Source: Prunus persica
Lineage: Eukaryota > Streptophyta > Magnoliopsida > Rosales > Rosaceae
Assembly: GCF_000346465.2 (NCBI RefSeq)
Contig: NC_034011.1
Location: forward strand, 16,471,213 to 16,535,212
Reading direction: 5' to 3'
DNA: 64,000 bases
How positions within the stretch are numbered: position 1 is the stretch's first letter; each line of letters opens with the position of its first letter. The notes under the pieces are model-generated. The model saw nothing but the letters and a program-made list of their open reading frames with translations, ran no database searches and had not been told where the DNA came from. Shown piece by piece: positions 47,052-59,059 of this stretch. The translations under genes were made by a program, and so were the position numbers.

Positions 47052-47701
47052 GGGTTTAATTCGACCATGGACCACTTTCTTGGAGCCATGCCACTATATA
47101 TAGGGCTTGAAATTCAATCATTAATCCCAAATTTTGAAGAACTTTAAACCCAAATGGCCAATTTTGAACCCTAATGTAAAATGAGGATAGTTTCAAATGA
47201 GCTTTTATCTTAATGACATTTGGGTTAACGAAATTGCCCTTTGCACTGTCAAAGAAATTGACAAGTATACTAACTTGTCCTCGAACTACTACAAATACGA
47301 AACTACAATAGTAAAAGTGACAGAATTGAAACTACATGGTCAAAAATAGTTGAAGTGCCAAAGAAGTTCAGTCTCATTTAAGAAAGATGCTACAATGATG
47401 AGTTTAAAGTGAGAAGGCCAATCCCACCTTCAAAACACTTAAAATATTTAAGTCTCATAATTTTTTTTTACATTCGTTTATGATGAGATTGACCTCCTCA
47501 AATAGCTCATCACTTTAAAATCCTCGTTATAACCTCTCGCCCATTTAGAGCCTATCATTGGGCTTTCTCTATAAGAAAAACAAATTAAAAAATGTCCAAA
47601 TCTTAAGATCTATGACCCAAACCCAAAAAAGTCCACCAGAGTAACCCCAAGGTTTGATCACGTCGATTTATCAGTACTTGGGTCAGTATTAGTTACTATA
47701 G

Positions 47702-47705
<4 letters not shown>
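47052..47705. promoter_or_regulatory. Upstream region of the methyltransferase gene (inferred promoter)
   Basis: About 650 bp between the transposon and the (CT)n tract in front of the start codon. AT-rich, without an assignable TATA box. The promoter role is inferred from position. Confidence 0.4.

Positions 47706-47743
<38 letters not shown>
47706..47743 (+). repeat. (CT)n microsatellite just before the methyltransferase start
   Basis: About eighteen CT units ending eight bases before the ATG at 47751. CT-rich leaders are common in plant 5' UTRs. Length variation here could influence expression and would make a marker. Confidence 0.85.
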
Positions 47744-47745
<2 letters not shown>

Positions 47746-47750
47746 TAGCA

Positions 47751-50700
47751 ATGGCTGGACTTCGATTGGGGCCAGATGACTCGGAGCTATCGCAGCAGAG
47801 CCGAGCTGCTCCGGCCGATCTCATCTCCGACGACGACCGCTCCGTCGCCGCAGACTCATGGTCCATCAAGAGTGACTACGGAAGCACTCTCGACGACGAC
47901 CAACGCCACGCCGACGCTGCCGAGGCCCTCTCCGCCGCTAACCTCCGCGCCCCCTCCGATTACAGGTTTAATTTCCGTCCACTTCCTGTTTGGTTTCCCA
48001 GAAAATCTTGTGAAGAAAATATTATGAAGACTAGGTTTCCCATTGCTTGTTGTATTTAGGCTTATTCTGGTTTTACAACCTCTGTTATAACTCAGACTTC
48101 AGAGGAGTGAGACTCTTTTAGTCAATGAATTAATTATTTTTTTTTAAAAGTGATTAATTTTTCTTTTAATAATTATTTTCTTTTTAATGTTGTATGTATT
48201 GTGTTTGATGTTGTATGTGTGCAGTTCTGACAAGGAGGAACCAGATGCTGAAGGTGTGACATCAATGCTAGGTCTTCAGAGTTATTGGGATGCTGCATAT
48301 GCAGATGAGTTGGCGAATTTTCGTGAACATGGTCATACTGGTGAAGTTTGGTAAGCTTGGTTTTAGTATGTAAGTCTGCAAATTAACTTGTCAATGCATT
48401 TGTTGTGGCTTTGGGGCACAGCATAAAGCAGCTATATGGATTCAATTCATGTAGTTTGAAGTTTTCAGAGTCATAGGAAATATTTATTCATAAGTCCTTT
48501 AGCCGGGATTAGACATGCTATATGTAGTAATATAATTTTTTGAAGTTAAAAAAAAATTCAGATCTTAAAAGTAATAAATGAAAGGAGTATTCAGTGAGAA
48601 CGATTGACTGGACTTGGTAAACATGCCAGTCCTCTATAAGTTACTGTGCAAAATGATGCATGCTTACTCTCTGCTTCATCATATGGTATTCGTCATGTTG
48701 GTAGAGAATCACAATGTACAAAAGTCTTGCAATTGGAATCTATGTTTTGGGCTACTTTATGGACTGTAAAGGATTTTGTAGTTCACTTCCAATTCTTTGT
48801 TTGATCATCTACTTATTTTCTACTCATATGATCACCATGGTTTTTGACCTAGGTACTTGTCATTCATTTGTTCTCTTTCAGCCTTTGTGGTTTCTTAGCA
48901 AGAATGAAAGTGGGAGAAGCATACAGGATTTATTTAGCCTACGTGTCTTAGTGGGAGAGTGAAGGAAACATATCTTTAACAATTCGTTATTTCCTTTACT
49001 TATTCCTCAACAAAATATAAGAAAGACAGAGAAGAGAGAACTGTTCTTTTTGGGTGTTATTTAGAAATCCCCTAAAGTGTTTGAACGATGAAAATATGAA
49101 AAGCAAATCTATTACAAAATTCCAAAAGAAAATATTTATTACCTAAATTTCTTTGAAATATTGAAATATTACTGGCTTTATAATCACTTTTGGTTATGGT
49201 TAACCAATTTTTGTCAAAATTGAACTTATTTTTTTTAAAACCCAATTGAGTGAGCATTTTCTATTTTAGTTCCACTTCTGTTAAAATGGGTAGATAATGT
49301 AAGACCTGGAGCATTTAGCAGTTCCCTGTGCTGTTTCTGTAGGTTTGGAGCTGATGTCATGGAAGTTGTCGGCTCTTGGACCAAAAACTTATGCATTGAT
49401 ATTTCTCGAGGTCGCATGCCAAATCATGTTGATAATATCAAGTCTGATCCTGTTGAACAAGGTGATAAGTATCTTTCAGATTGGAGTGTACTTGACATTG
49501 GGACTGGCAATGGATTGCTACTTCAAGAACTTTCCAAGCAAGGGTATTCTTCGATTTTTTCAATTTTATCTGGTATTATATGTTGAGCTAAGTTGAAAGT
49601 CCTGTATGCAGGCAGATTCAATTCAAAACTAAGTGAACCATATCTCAAATAATGTCTAGATTGGAAATATAGAGATTTTGCTTTAAAATTCACAAGTTGC
49701 CCATAGGTGGAGGTGTCAGCATGTGTATGACACATGGTTAATGTGAATAATGTACGTTTAGATTCCATAGAGTGATGTAGCAGTGATGAAAATAAAATCT
49801 AAAATAAATTGATACCATGAAAATAAAATCTAAAATAAATCGATATCGAACATGAGGGAAGTGTGTGGCATTTCGATCCTCCAAGAATCAATCTTGTCTT
49901 AAAGAGTGGGCATGATTTGTTGGAAATGTACATGGAGCCTTTAATTTTCATCTTCAATACATTTGTTGCTAAATTTAACAGACTGACTAAAGTCAATTAA
50001 AATGGTCTTCTCATAGTTACCTGGTACGGGGAATGAGAGGGTACGTGGAACAGGAACGGGTTCAGGGTAAGATAGTTTCTACGGTACGGGATTTGAAGGG
50101 GTAGGCATAGACGGTACGGTATTTTGAGTTGCAATTTGTGTAACTTTTTAATTCGGTACGATATTTATTTTAGAAATACTCATATATATATAATATGAAA
50201 AGAGATGCACTTCAATGGATTTATCAGTATATGAATGTGGTAGGCATGACATTTATAATACAATAGGCAAACAGGCATGATATTTATAGTATAGTAGGCA
50301 AACAGTAATAATATAGTAGGCATGATGTTTATGGGGTCTAATCTACCGATCCATGTGTGGAGTATATTAGGCAAACAATAGGACCGTGTGTGCAGTATCT
50401 GTTCTTCACAGGTACTGTTATGCTACTTAACGAATTTGGTTCATTAAATCTATTGATCCAGGCTGCTTATGTACCGTGAATTGTTATACCCGACCCAGTT
50501 TGAAATATGGGCTTTCTTTAATAAACAAATTTAAAAGCTATGCCTCAGGAATGCCCATTGCTTTTTTCCTTTGTTTTATTTCTTTTCCCTTGTTGGAGGG
50601 TAGGGGTGAAGGGGTGGGAGTGTTGTCAACAAAAGTGTGAGTCAAAGATTTCATGAACTTTTAGTCAATGACTTGAATTCCATTTGTTTTTCTAAATGGC

Positions 50701-53518
50701 CACATTGACCATAATGAATGAAATTATTGGTGTTTTGGGTTCAGGTTTTCGGATTTAACTGGAACCGATTATAGTGAAGGAGCGATTGACCTTGCTCGAA
50801 GCCTTGCAGGTCGTGTTGGATTACCCAACATTCATTTTTTGGTATGCCTTTTCTTTTGGCCAATTTTTTCTGGTATGTCTAAACATTGAAAAAATTATCA
50901 GATTAGAACCTAATGTCTTTTATAATCCCTTGGGACATCTCTATATTTTTAGTGAATGAAATGGAATTTCTCATCTATCTACTTGGTAAGTTTGTGGAGT
51001 GCTGTTTCCCCTTGTACCTGCTGAACATGGGAATAAGCATTAATTTATAAACATCTGCATGGAATTTTCTAAATTAAATCACCAGATATGCATTATTGAC
51101 TATGATAAACTTGTTATTCTTTCCATTAGTTGAAGTTAAATCTATACAAGCAATGTAGAACAAGTATTTATATGAGGCTGAATTTCTGTAATTGGTTCTT
51201 TAGCATTGTTGTCTTCAGAATCCTGGCTTGTGTATACTGTTACTTTGATACTTTGTTTTTTCAATAATTTAAACTGAATTGCGTCACATTTATTTTTTAG
51301 GTTGATGATGTTCTAGACACCAAGTTGGAAAGGCAGTTTCAACTTGTTGTGGACAAAGGAACCTTAGATGCCATTGGATTGCATCCAGATGGTTCTATCA
51401 AAAGGTAAAGGCCAGTTTAGTCTGCATTGCTGCATTTGCTCTGTTAAGATCATTAATCTTTTCTTTTCTATTTTCTGATTGATATTTCCTCAGTTTCTGT
51501 ATTAATGATTAGTTCAGTTCATCTAATTGCTTGTCTTTATTGAATAGAGGGAAACTAGAGTGAGATAGATTGTGTTTTTGTTATACAGGGTAATGTATTG
51601 GGATTCAGTTTCAAGATTGGTGGCTCCTGGCGGAGTATTGGTGAGCATCTTCACTTTGTCTAGTACTTGTTACTCAAAGTTGCACTCAACTTTATTTAGG
51701 GCATGTTTTTGAAAGTGCTAAAGTAGGAAGTTAGAGTATATAAACTATTACATTATGAACACAGCTGCTTCTCACACATTCACTTTGAAAGTGCTTTTTG
51801 ATGAGGCACCTAAAAGTTCTTTTTTAAGCCAAAAGCATTTTGGGTTCTGCTGAACAATATCGGAAGCACTTTTGGATATTTGAATCATCCCCAAACACAC
51901 CTTAAAACTATATGGGGTCGTTTGGTACACAGTCTTGGCTTGGACTGTCTTGGACTAAATTTAGTACCATGTTTGTTTCATTTAATTCTAGTCTTAGATG
52001 AGATTGCTAATACCGGGCCCACCAAAAACACCTCATTAGGAGAGGACTACTAAACCCATGTAGAAAGGGAGGATTAGCTAGTCCTTTGTTCACCAATGTA
52101 TAAGATGCATATATTATATTGTAATACTAATAACATATATTACTATTATTATTATTATTAAATACACATATACTATAATGTACATATATACATGTATATA
52201 CACATATACATGTATATATATATAAACACATATATACATATATAATATATATATAAATACATATAGATATATTCACATATATTATTATTATAATATACTC
52301 ATATACACATACATATTAATATTATAATAATAGCATACATGTATACATGTATATATGTAATATATATTATATTACATATTAATGTACATATATACACGTA
52401 TATATATAGACATATATAATATATAAATACATATAGATATATACACATATATTATTATTATAATATACCCATATACACATACATATTAATATTATAATAA
52501 TAGCATACATGTGTATATGTAATATATATATACGTATATATACATATATGTGTATATATATTATACCCATGTATGTATTATAATATACATATACATTATA
52601 TATTTATACTATATGTATATATATATATATATATTATAATATACATATATATATATGTATTATACCCATATATCTATTATAATATATAGATACACCTATA
52701 TACACATATATTATATACATGTATATACGTATATATATGTATATTATAATATATAATATATATACATATATTATGTATATATTATACATATAATATACAT
52801 ACATATATAATATATGTATATACACGTATATACATGTATATTATTATTATTATTATTATAACATACCCATATATATATATTATATATTATAATATACATA
52901 CATTATATAAATATATGTATATGTATTATACCCATGTATATTATAATATACATATATACACCTATATATATTATATGTATGTATATATACTATATTTATT
53001 TTATATATTATAAAATACATATATACATATATATAGATATTTTTGAAAAAATAAAAAAATTCTAGTCCTAGTCCAAGCATACACCAAACGTAGGATAAGT
53101 GTTATCCAACTTAGACCAAGCCACGCCAAGCCAAGCCAGTCCCTAAGCATAGTCCATGCCAAGACAGTCATGTGTACCAAACAAGCCCTATAAGATTTTA
53201 ACATTTGCACCATCATTCTTCTTATTTTTGTTATTATTTTTAAAATTTCTCTTTGTCAAGTTCTTGTTTCTTTTGACACTACCTGATATTTCCATTGCCT
53301 TGCGGAACACCTTTTAGGTGATCACATCATGTAACAGCACAAAAGATGAATTGGTGCAAGAAGTGGAAAGTTTCAATCAAAGGAGTGTGACCCAGGAACA
53401 TGATGAAACACCCAAAGATAAGTTCCAATACCTTAGTCATGTCCGCACATATCCGACATTCATGTTCGGTGGATCCGTAGGATCACGTGTTGCCACTGTG
53501 GCATTTCTCCGAAACTGA
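47751..53518 (+). CDS. eEF1A lysine methyltransferase, EFM4/METTL10 type, 331 aa, 7 exons
   Basis: A seven-beta-strand, S-adenosylmethionine-dependent methyltransferase of the family that methylates a lysine of elongation factor eEF1A in yeast and animals (Efm4/See1, METTL10). The plant relative is known as AR401-like. Exons: 47751-47965, 48225-48350, 49343-49543, 50745-50841, 51301-51404, 51589-51640, 53318-53518; total 996 nt, all GT..AG, one open frame. Seen: an acidic leader (about residues 20-60, DDDRSVAADSWSIKSDYGS); the family signature LGLQSYWDAAYADELANF; motif I VLDIGTGNGLLLQEL (163-177) that binds the cofactor; GTDYS after the second strand (187-191); VVDKGTLDAIG (229-239), where the substrate-side motif lies; and VMYWDSVSRLVAPGGVLVITSCN near the end. 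The start context CAATGG is favourable. The last intron holds a 1.3-kb transposon. The substrate is inferred from the family. Confidence 0.94.
49787..49848. repeat. Short tandem duplication in methyltransferase intron 3
   Basis: The block ATGAAAATAAAATCTAAAAT plus about eleven bases occurs twice in succession. It is intronic and appears neutral. Confidence 0.8.
50030..50470. repeat. Degenerate repeat in methyltransferase intron 3
   Basis: GGTACGG words recur at about 50031, 50090 and 50113, and TAGGCATGAYRTTTAT-like units recur several times between 50239 and 50335. The block has the look of a decayed small transposon, but I could not pair its ends. Confidence 0.45.
51914..53188. mobile_element. 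TIR element in the last methyltransferase intron
   Basis: The left end reads GGGGTCGTTTGGTACACAG. The reverse complement of the right end reads GGGCTTGTTTGGTACACATG. The trinucleotide TAT flanks both sides (51911-51913, 53189-53191). The words CTTGGACTGTCTTGGACTA (left) and GACTGTCTTGGCATGGAC (right, reversed) recur subterminally, so it is a MITE-like element related by its ends to 45444-47048. Most of the interior is AT microsatellite. It lies between exons 6 and 7 and lengthens that intron without touching the splice sites. Confidence 0.8.
52090..53040. repeat. Nearly 1 kb of AT-rich microsatellite
   Basis: Almost pure A/T with sparse C and G, built of TATA, ATAC/GTAT, TATTAT and ATATAC units. 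Longer blocks such as CATATATTATTATTATAATA recur (about 52274 and 52446), so the tract grew by segmental duplication as well as slippage. Tyr/Ile-rich open frames here are artefacts. Confidence 0.9.
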
Positions 53519-55205
53519 ATCACTAATCCTTGCGAGTAACATGGTTTGACGCGGTTCATGCATTTGTGTGTGCACACCGAGAAATGTACTGACTTGTGCA
53601 AGTTCTTTTATTTGTTTGAAAACCATGAAACTCTCTGATTCATTTTAAGCTATTTCTTCTTTGTCAGGGTTTCTGCTATGCAAAGTTTATACATAAAATG
53701 TACATTTTATTGTTAGTTGCTAGTATGAATGTATTTTGGTTAAATAGCTATTTTACATATTAGATTTTCCTATTCTCTATCCTTTGGAATTCAACTACCT
53801 TCTCTGCGAGAGATGAGCTTAAAAATTTATTTAGTATAATATCTATTTTACTTCTTTTTTCATTTAAAAAATTGAAAGAATGAAATCATCTTTTACTCTG
53901 CCCTTTTCTTTTCTTCCCTTTCCCTTTTCCACATTAGGTGGAAAATCCCAAGACCTTTTAGTGTCAAAAAGACTCTAGATGAATTGGATTGCTCCAAGAT
54001 CTGGAGACCTAGTTAGGCTCATGTAGGCATCCTTGACCTAGAGTTTAAGGAACCTGTGTTTTTTTTTCCCAAACCTCTGCGTGAGAGAGTTGCTTTATTT
54101 AACAGTCTAAATAATTTTTCGACTCTTGGTGCGAGAGAGTTTGGGAGCCAAGTGTTTGAGAAAGGAATTGTTCTCTTCTCCACTTAGTTGGGCCCTTTCA
54201 TCAGTGATTCTAAATCTAAAATGTCGGTGATTTTCTACAACCCCCTTAAAGGATCAAGTGTTTAGGAACGAACCTAGTGATGTGCTTGTCAAGTGTTTAT
54301 AGTGATTTTGGTATTTGAAGTCTCAGAATGACCTTTGTCAAGTTGCTTTTTGTGTAGTTGATGCATGGCCAGGAAACTGGGGTTGGATGTAGGCAAGAGG
54401 CTGAGCCACCTAAACGTCTCTTTTTACTTATTTTAATTTTTTGTATGAGTTTATTTTTGTTTGATCCTTTCATTTTCGAGCCTTATAACATGTTGGGTAT
54501 CCTTGATCTGCTTTGTTTGCTTCAGCTGTGGTGTGAATTTCCATTGGGCTAGATCCCGTACCCGTTGGCAGAAGAGCTAGGGTTATATGTTCACAATTAG
54601 GGTGAGAAATTTGGAAGACCTATTTACCTAAGTCTAGGTAGTTTTCCAGCATTGTGCCGAAATAAGATAAAAACACTATGTCAAAAGGTATAACGATCAA
54701 CTTGGTCTAGCAATTTTTACGCTTTGTTAGTTATGTAATCTCGAGTTCACATGTTCTTATCAAAGATGTTACAGAATGAAAAAAACAGTTTTAAAATTTA
54801 CTTACAAAACTAATTAGGATCGAACACATTTTGTGAAAATATATCATTCAATCAGACCATTAGGGTTAGCTAACGTACCTTAAGACCAAGTTAGTATATT
54901 GGTCTAGCAATCGTTTAGATCTTAACAAACATTTGCCCTAATTGATTTGGTTGGTAAAGCTCTTGATATAAATACTAAACAAATTAAACTATAGTTGACT
55001 CTAGGATATAACTAGTTGCACTCCAAGAATCAAGAGAACTTTTTACAAAAGCCATAAAACTAAATCAAAGCAACGATTACAGTTACTCCTTGTCAAACAA
55101 ATTCATTCACATATTATCTTGAGAACATTGACCACATACAATCCAACAACACAAAGTCATTAAATTGACCCTCTAGCCTTCCCCATCACTCCTCTCTCTC
55201 TCTCT
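53519..55205. other. Sequence downstream of the methyltransferase gene
   Basis: The first few hundred bases should include the 3' UTR; a candidate end lies around 53690-53720 (ATAAAATG words). Beyond it an open frame at 54358-54552 has a hydrophobic, unrecognised product. The rest is AT-rich DNA with the recurring word TTGGTCTAGCAAT (about 54699 and 54899), suggesting another decayed repeat. Confidence 0.45.
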
Positions 55206-55207
55206 CT

Positions 55208-55738
55208 GGGGTGTACAAGATCCAATCCAATCTGCCCAAATCGATTGATCCAATTCAATCCAATCCAATATCAATCGGTTTCGATGATTTGGCGGATTGG
55301 ATTGGATTCGTAATTTTCAAAACTGACATGATTGGATTGGATGACGGATTTGCTTATGAGAATCCAATCCAATATAGTTAGTTTTATACTTATTTTGCTC
55401 TTGTAGGTATTTGTAGTTGAAAATGTTATGAATATTTTAAGTCATTTAATGAAGTTATGTTTAATATAATATAATCAAAATAATTTTCTCTAGTATTTCA
55501 TTTATATTTACATTTATGTCTATTAATATGTTTGATTAGATTAAACTTAAGGATAAATGTTTATTATTGTCTTTTTCCATTATAAAAATCAATAATTCAA
55601 TCCAATCTAATCCAATATCAATTGGATCGGATCGGATTGGATTGAATTTAAATATCTAACATGATTGGATCATATTGAAAAAATCACAATCCAATTTATA
55701 GTGGATCGGATACAGATTGACTAAACTGACGTACACTC
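55208..55738. mobile_element. Candidate MITE between CT-rich tracts
   Basis: Begins GGGTGTACAAGATCC and ends GACGTACACTCC, so the outer bases form a short imperfect inverted repeat around GTGTAC. The interior is dominated by ATCCAATCCAAT words near the left end and GGATTGGATT or GGATCGGAT words in both halves. It lies inside a (CT)n tract, which hides any target duplication. There is no coding capacity. Confidence 0.55.
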
Positions 55739-55789
55739 CTCCTCTCTCTCTCTCTCGTTGGTCAACAAGATGTGGTGGCACGCCTCTAG

Positions 55790-55829
<40 letters not shown>

Positions 55830-56310
55830 CTAATCTTTGGTTTCGCCTTTGTTCTTTGCATCATTCTTATGCCTCTCCTACTTAATATGAACCATTGTGT
55901 AAATTTTGATTCTCGAAGCATATATGTTTCTGTTTTGTTTGCTATTTAAACCATATGAATGCTTAAATGAATGTAACAGACTCAAATTTAATCGGATACT
56001 ATGGAATTGATTGAGAATTATTGTTTCGTTGCAGCATGATTCTACCTAAATGAGGAAAGATAGCTTAAGGCTTTTTTTTGGGCCTGTCTACATTTTAGAT
56101 GTAATCAATGACATGTTATACTTGGGATTTTTAACTGGATAGAACCTATAAAAGAAACTGATAGTTTTACCATTGTTCTGGTTTTTATTTTATTTTATTT
56201 TTTTATAATTTAAAAATAATGGCTAATGCCCATTAATCACAGCGAAATTATGGTTTTTGCTAAGGATTAAACAATGGCTAATATTGAGATTTTGAAGCAG
56301 TGAGGATTGC
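55739..56310. other. CT microsatellite and AT-rich sequence
   Basis: A (CT)n run of about sixteen units at about 55793-55826, then sequence without coding signal. The short frame at 55758-55949 starts inside the microsatellite and has no domain. Confidence 0.5.
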
Positions 56311-56480
56311 TAAACTTGAGCAGGAGTGTTGACGTGAGTTGCAAGGTGATTTGTTACATTTTCCATAGTTTATCTATTTAAGTGTAATTACAAATTAATT
56401 GCGTTTATTGTAGCTTGCTCAATGTAATATTGTTTCGCTTTTATGAAGAAGAATAATATTAGAAAATTCTCAAATACCAT
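56311..56480 (+). mobile_element. Copia 3' end remnant: polypurine tract plus partial LTR
   Basis: AACTTGAGCAGGAG is followed by TGTTGACGTGAG, the same junction (polypurine tract and LTR start) seen at the right LTR of the element at 27391-29755. The following bases (TTTATCTATTTAAGTG, CAATTAATTGCG-like, GAAGAATAATATTAGAAAATTCTCA) look like a different, shorter LTR. No second LTR or internal region is present nearby. Confidence 0.6.
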
Positions 56481-56917
56481 TGTTTGAAAATTTATACAAG
56501 ATGAATATAACTAATTTTGAAAGGAAACAATTGTTGATAGAGATTTTAAGTTCAAATCTCATGAACGAGAATTGACGAATAAAATATAGTCAAATAAGTC
56601 GACTAGAGAGATGTATAGTTTTCTTTTTACAAAGATATGTATATTTATCATTATTGATCCAAATTTACCTAGAGTGGAACAAGGACAAGGCAGAGAGTTG
56701 CAGAAATTTCTTGGGTTTTTATTTTTTGGGAAGCTGGGTTTTGAATTGTGGATGCTTCTTTGTTTCTCGGGTGGTGATGGTGGTTCGATTGGGTGGTGGT
56801 GTTCTTGGTGTCGATATGCTGTTTGACTGGGTGGTAGTGGGTTTGATGGTGGAGGTTGTGGCAGTTTGCTTTCTTGAAAACACATAAGACGTATGTCTTT
56901 TTGACGTTTTCAGAGTC
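56481..56917. other. Intergenic sequence, no gene identified
   Basis: Overlapping open frames on both strands at 56559-56887 come from a GGTGGT-rich stretch and encode no recognisable domain. Confidence 0.45.
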
Positions 56918-56920
56918 TAA

Positions 56921-57871
56921 GGGCCAATTTGGTATTGTTGTGCTGTGAAATAATCGTTGTCATTTGCTGTGAGAGAAATCAGCTGTGAGATAAAGCAGTT
57001 TGGGGTTTGGTAAACTTTTTGTTAAAAGTGTTGTTGGTACAATAATCAGTTTTTAAGTGTATGGTAAATTTTGTTGTTAAAGTGCTGTGAGCTGTGTATA
57101 ATGACTAAAAAGGGCATTATGTTGAAATGACTTTTTTGTTTAAGTGTTTTATAAAAGGAAAGCACTTTCATTTTCACTTATATGTATTTTTTGTATTAAA
57201 TTTGTTTCCATCGCACCCAAAAATTAATTTAATTATAAAATAAATAAAATATTATGTTAAAAATTAAATATTTGTATCCAAATGCTCTAAACTAATGTTT
57301 CAAGTTAAATCCAATATATTCCATTATAAATAAATATTATGTCAAAGAAACAAAGAAACAAAGAAACAAAAATAAGAACAGAAAATAAATAAATAAATAA
57401 AAATCAACATCAACAACTATTGAAGTTAAAACCCTAGAAATTAAAGAGAGAGTGTAGAATGAAATTTATAATTAAAACCCTAGAAATTAAAGAGAAATAG
57501 GGAAGAATGAAATTGAGACGAAATAAACATAATATGCCTCTTACCTAAGTCTTGTGGCTTCTCAAGAGTGTGCTTAAATTTATTCAACAATAAAAAATAA
57601 TAGGAAGAATAGAAGAGATTCAAGAGAAGAGATTGTGTGAAATAGACTGGGGTATTTTTGGAAGTTTGTAAATTCATTAAACCTAGTGCCTCTTCGAAAT
57701 TGATTCCAGCATAATCAGAAAATGAAAGCACCTCATTAGCTGTTTTCTCTTATAGCTTTCTCTCACAACAAATTTTAACAATAAATGATTTTCTTATAGT
57801 TTACCAAATGAGCTGAGCTATTTTTTTTAAAAATCACTTATCACCCTAAATAAGCAATGCCAAACGGGCAC
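56921..57871. mobile_element. Harbinger-type MITE, 951 bp, TAA target duplication
   Basis: The left end is GGGCCAATTTGGTATTG and the reverse complement of the right end is GTGCCCGTTTGGCATTG. The trinucleotide TAA flanks both sides (56918-56920, 57872-57874), the expected TWA target of PIF/Harbinger elements. Subterminal TTTGGTAAAC-type words occur on both sides, inverted. The interior is AT-rich and contains an imperfect repeated block ACCCTAGAAATTAAAGAGA (57431 and 57477). There is no transposase. Confidence 0.8.
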
Positions 57872-57874
57872 TAA

Positions 57875-58338
57875 GGCATAATTTCATATTCGTTTTCCAA
57901 ATTTTTATTTTTATTTTGGAAACAATCCACCAAACAGATATTCAATATGTTTTCTGAGTTTGAAAATAGAAAACGGTGCTTAAAAAAGGATACCGAACGA
58001 CAACTTCCTACTTAATTGATTTCTTTCCTGTCTAAACACTAAGAAGTAATTTCGGTTATTTAATTTAATTTAATTTAATTTAATATTCCAATATATATAT
58101 ATATATAATACAAAGACGTTACTTGCATTTGTATATCTTCTGCTTGCTGTTTGGGGTAAACCAATCTAAATACGAACCCTAATATATCGATCAGCCTCTC
58201 AATATACAATTCTGCCGCAATGGTGCCAAGTATACAAGTTAAGAGACAATGACGTATCCTCGAAGTATATGAGTCGTCTTTTGGAGTAATAAGGGAAGAT
58301 GTCAATATTCCTCGTTGTAAAAGATCAAAAAAATCATC
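57875..58338. other. Intergenic sequence, no gene identified
   Basis: AT-rich, with TTTAATTTAATT repeats and an (AT)n run at about 58091-58106 just before the F-box relic. Confidence 0.5.
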
Positions 58339-58634
58339 ATGGGCATCAACAAAATATTAATATCAACATCAAAGTTAAAGAAGAATATCAATATTGACGA
58401 TCTCCCGGAGGTTTTGTTGGTTGAAATTTTATGTCGCTTTCCTTGTAATAAATTTGCTATTAGATGCAAGTGTGTTCCAAGCGCTAGTGCCCTACCATCT
58501 CCGATCCTTTATTTATTCGCAACTTTTTGTGTCTCCAAAATCATAAGTGTTTCTGTAAATTTCCGCACGGGGAATATTCACGTGTAGATTCTTCAACTTT
58601 CTATCTTCCTTCTCTCTCTTCCTCGATTCATGCG
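58339..58634 (+). pseudogene. F-box protein pseudogene (N-terminal fragment)
   Basis: Begins MGINKILISTSKLKK and reaches a clear F-box: DDLPEVLLVEILCRFPCNK, then RCKCV. F-box proteins recruit substrates to SCF ubiquitin ligases through this motif. After KCV the coding frame slips by one base. The family continuation is found in another frame (KR, then a TAG where Trp is usual, then ISDPLFIRNFLCLQNHK and HGEYSRVDSSTFYLP) and ends in TAA at about 58632. The kelch or F-box-associated C-terminal part is missing. The slip, the stop at the conserved Trp and the truncation make it non-functional. Confidence 0.8.
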
Positions 58635-58639
58635 AAATA

Positions 58640-59059
58640 AATGAGTAAATAGACCATACCTGGGGGTGTTGGCCAAAGGCCCTCAGATGTCTAAGTTAGT
58701 TCAATTGGATCTTTGAGAAAAGAAATGGCAATAGCTAAAATAGAAGGAGTTTTCTCTCATAGAGAGAGCCAGATGGCCGGAGCGGTGTGTGGTGGCACTT
58801 AGCCATGTGAGAAGAGAGAAAGGGGCGATGGCAAGGAGAGAGAGAGAGAGGTTTTTTTTGTAGGTTATTCGAATTGAGTTTTGAATTACCTTGAATGTCT
58901 TGTGTGGCTATGTATTTATAGCCTTTTTGTGTGCTAGGGTTTTGGGAGTATAATCTTTATTTAGTTAAGATTATTTTTCCCCCAAAAGATGATAGGAATT
59001 ACTCTAAGAGATTTGGTGGAGATTGGTTCCTTGATTTAGGGGGATATTCCTATCTTAAA
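58640..59059. other. Sequence left of the large inverted repeat
   Basis: Contains a GA-rich stretch (about 58835-58852) and TTAGTTAAGATTATTTT-type sequence. It may be an outer part of the left repeat copy; its partner would lie beyond the window end, so this cannot be decided. Confidence 0.4.

Noticed and set aside
52379..53080. Tyr/Ile-rich minus-strand frames
   Set aside because: Translations of the AT microsatellite.
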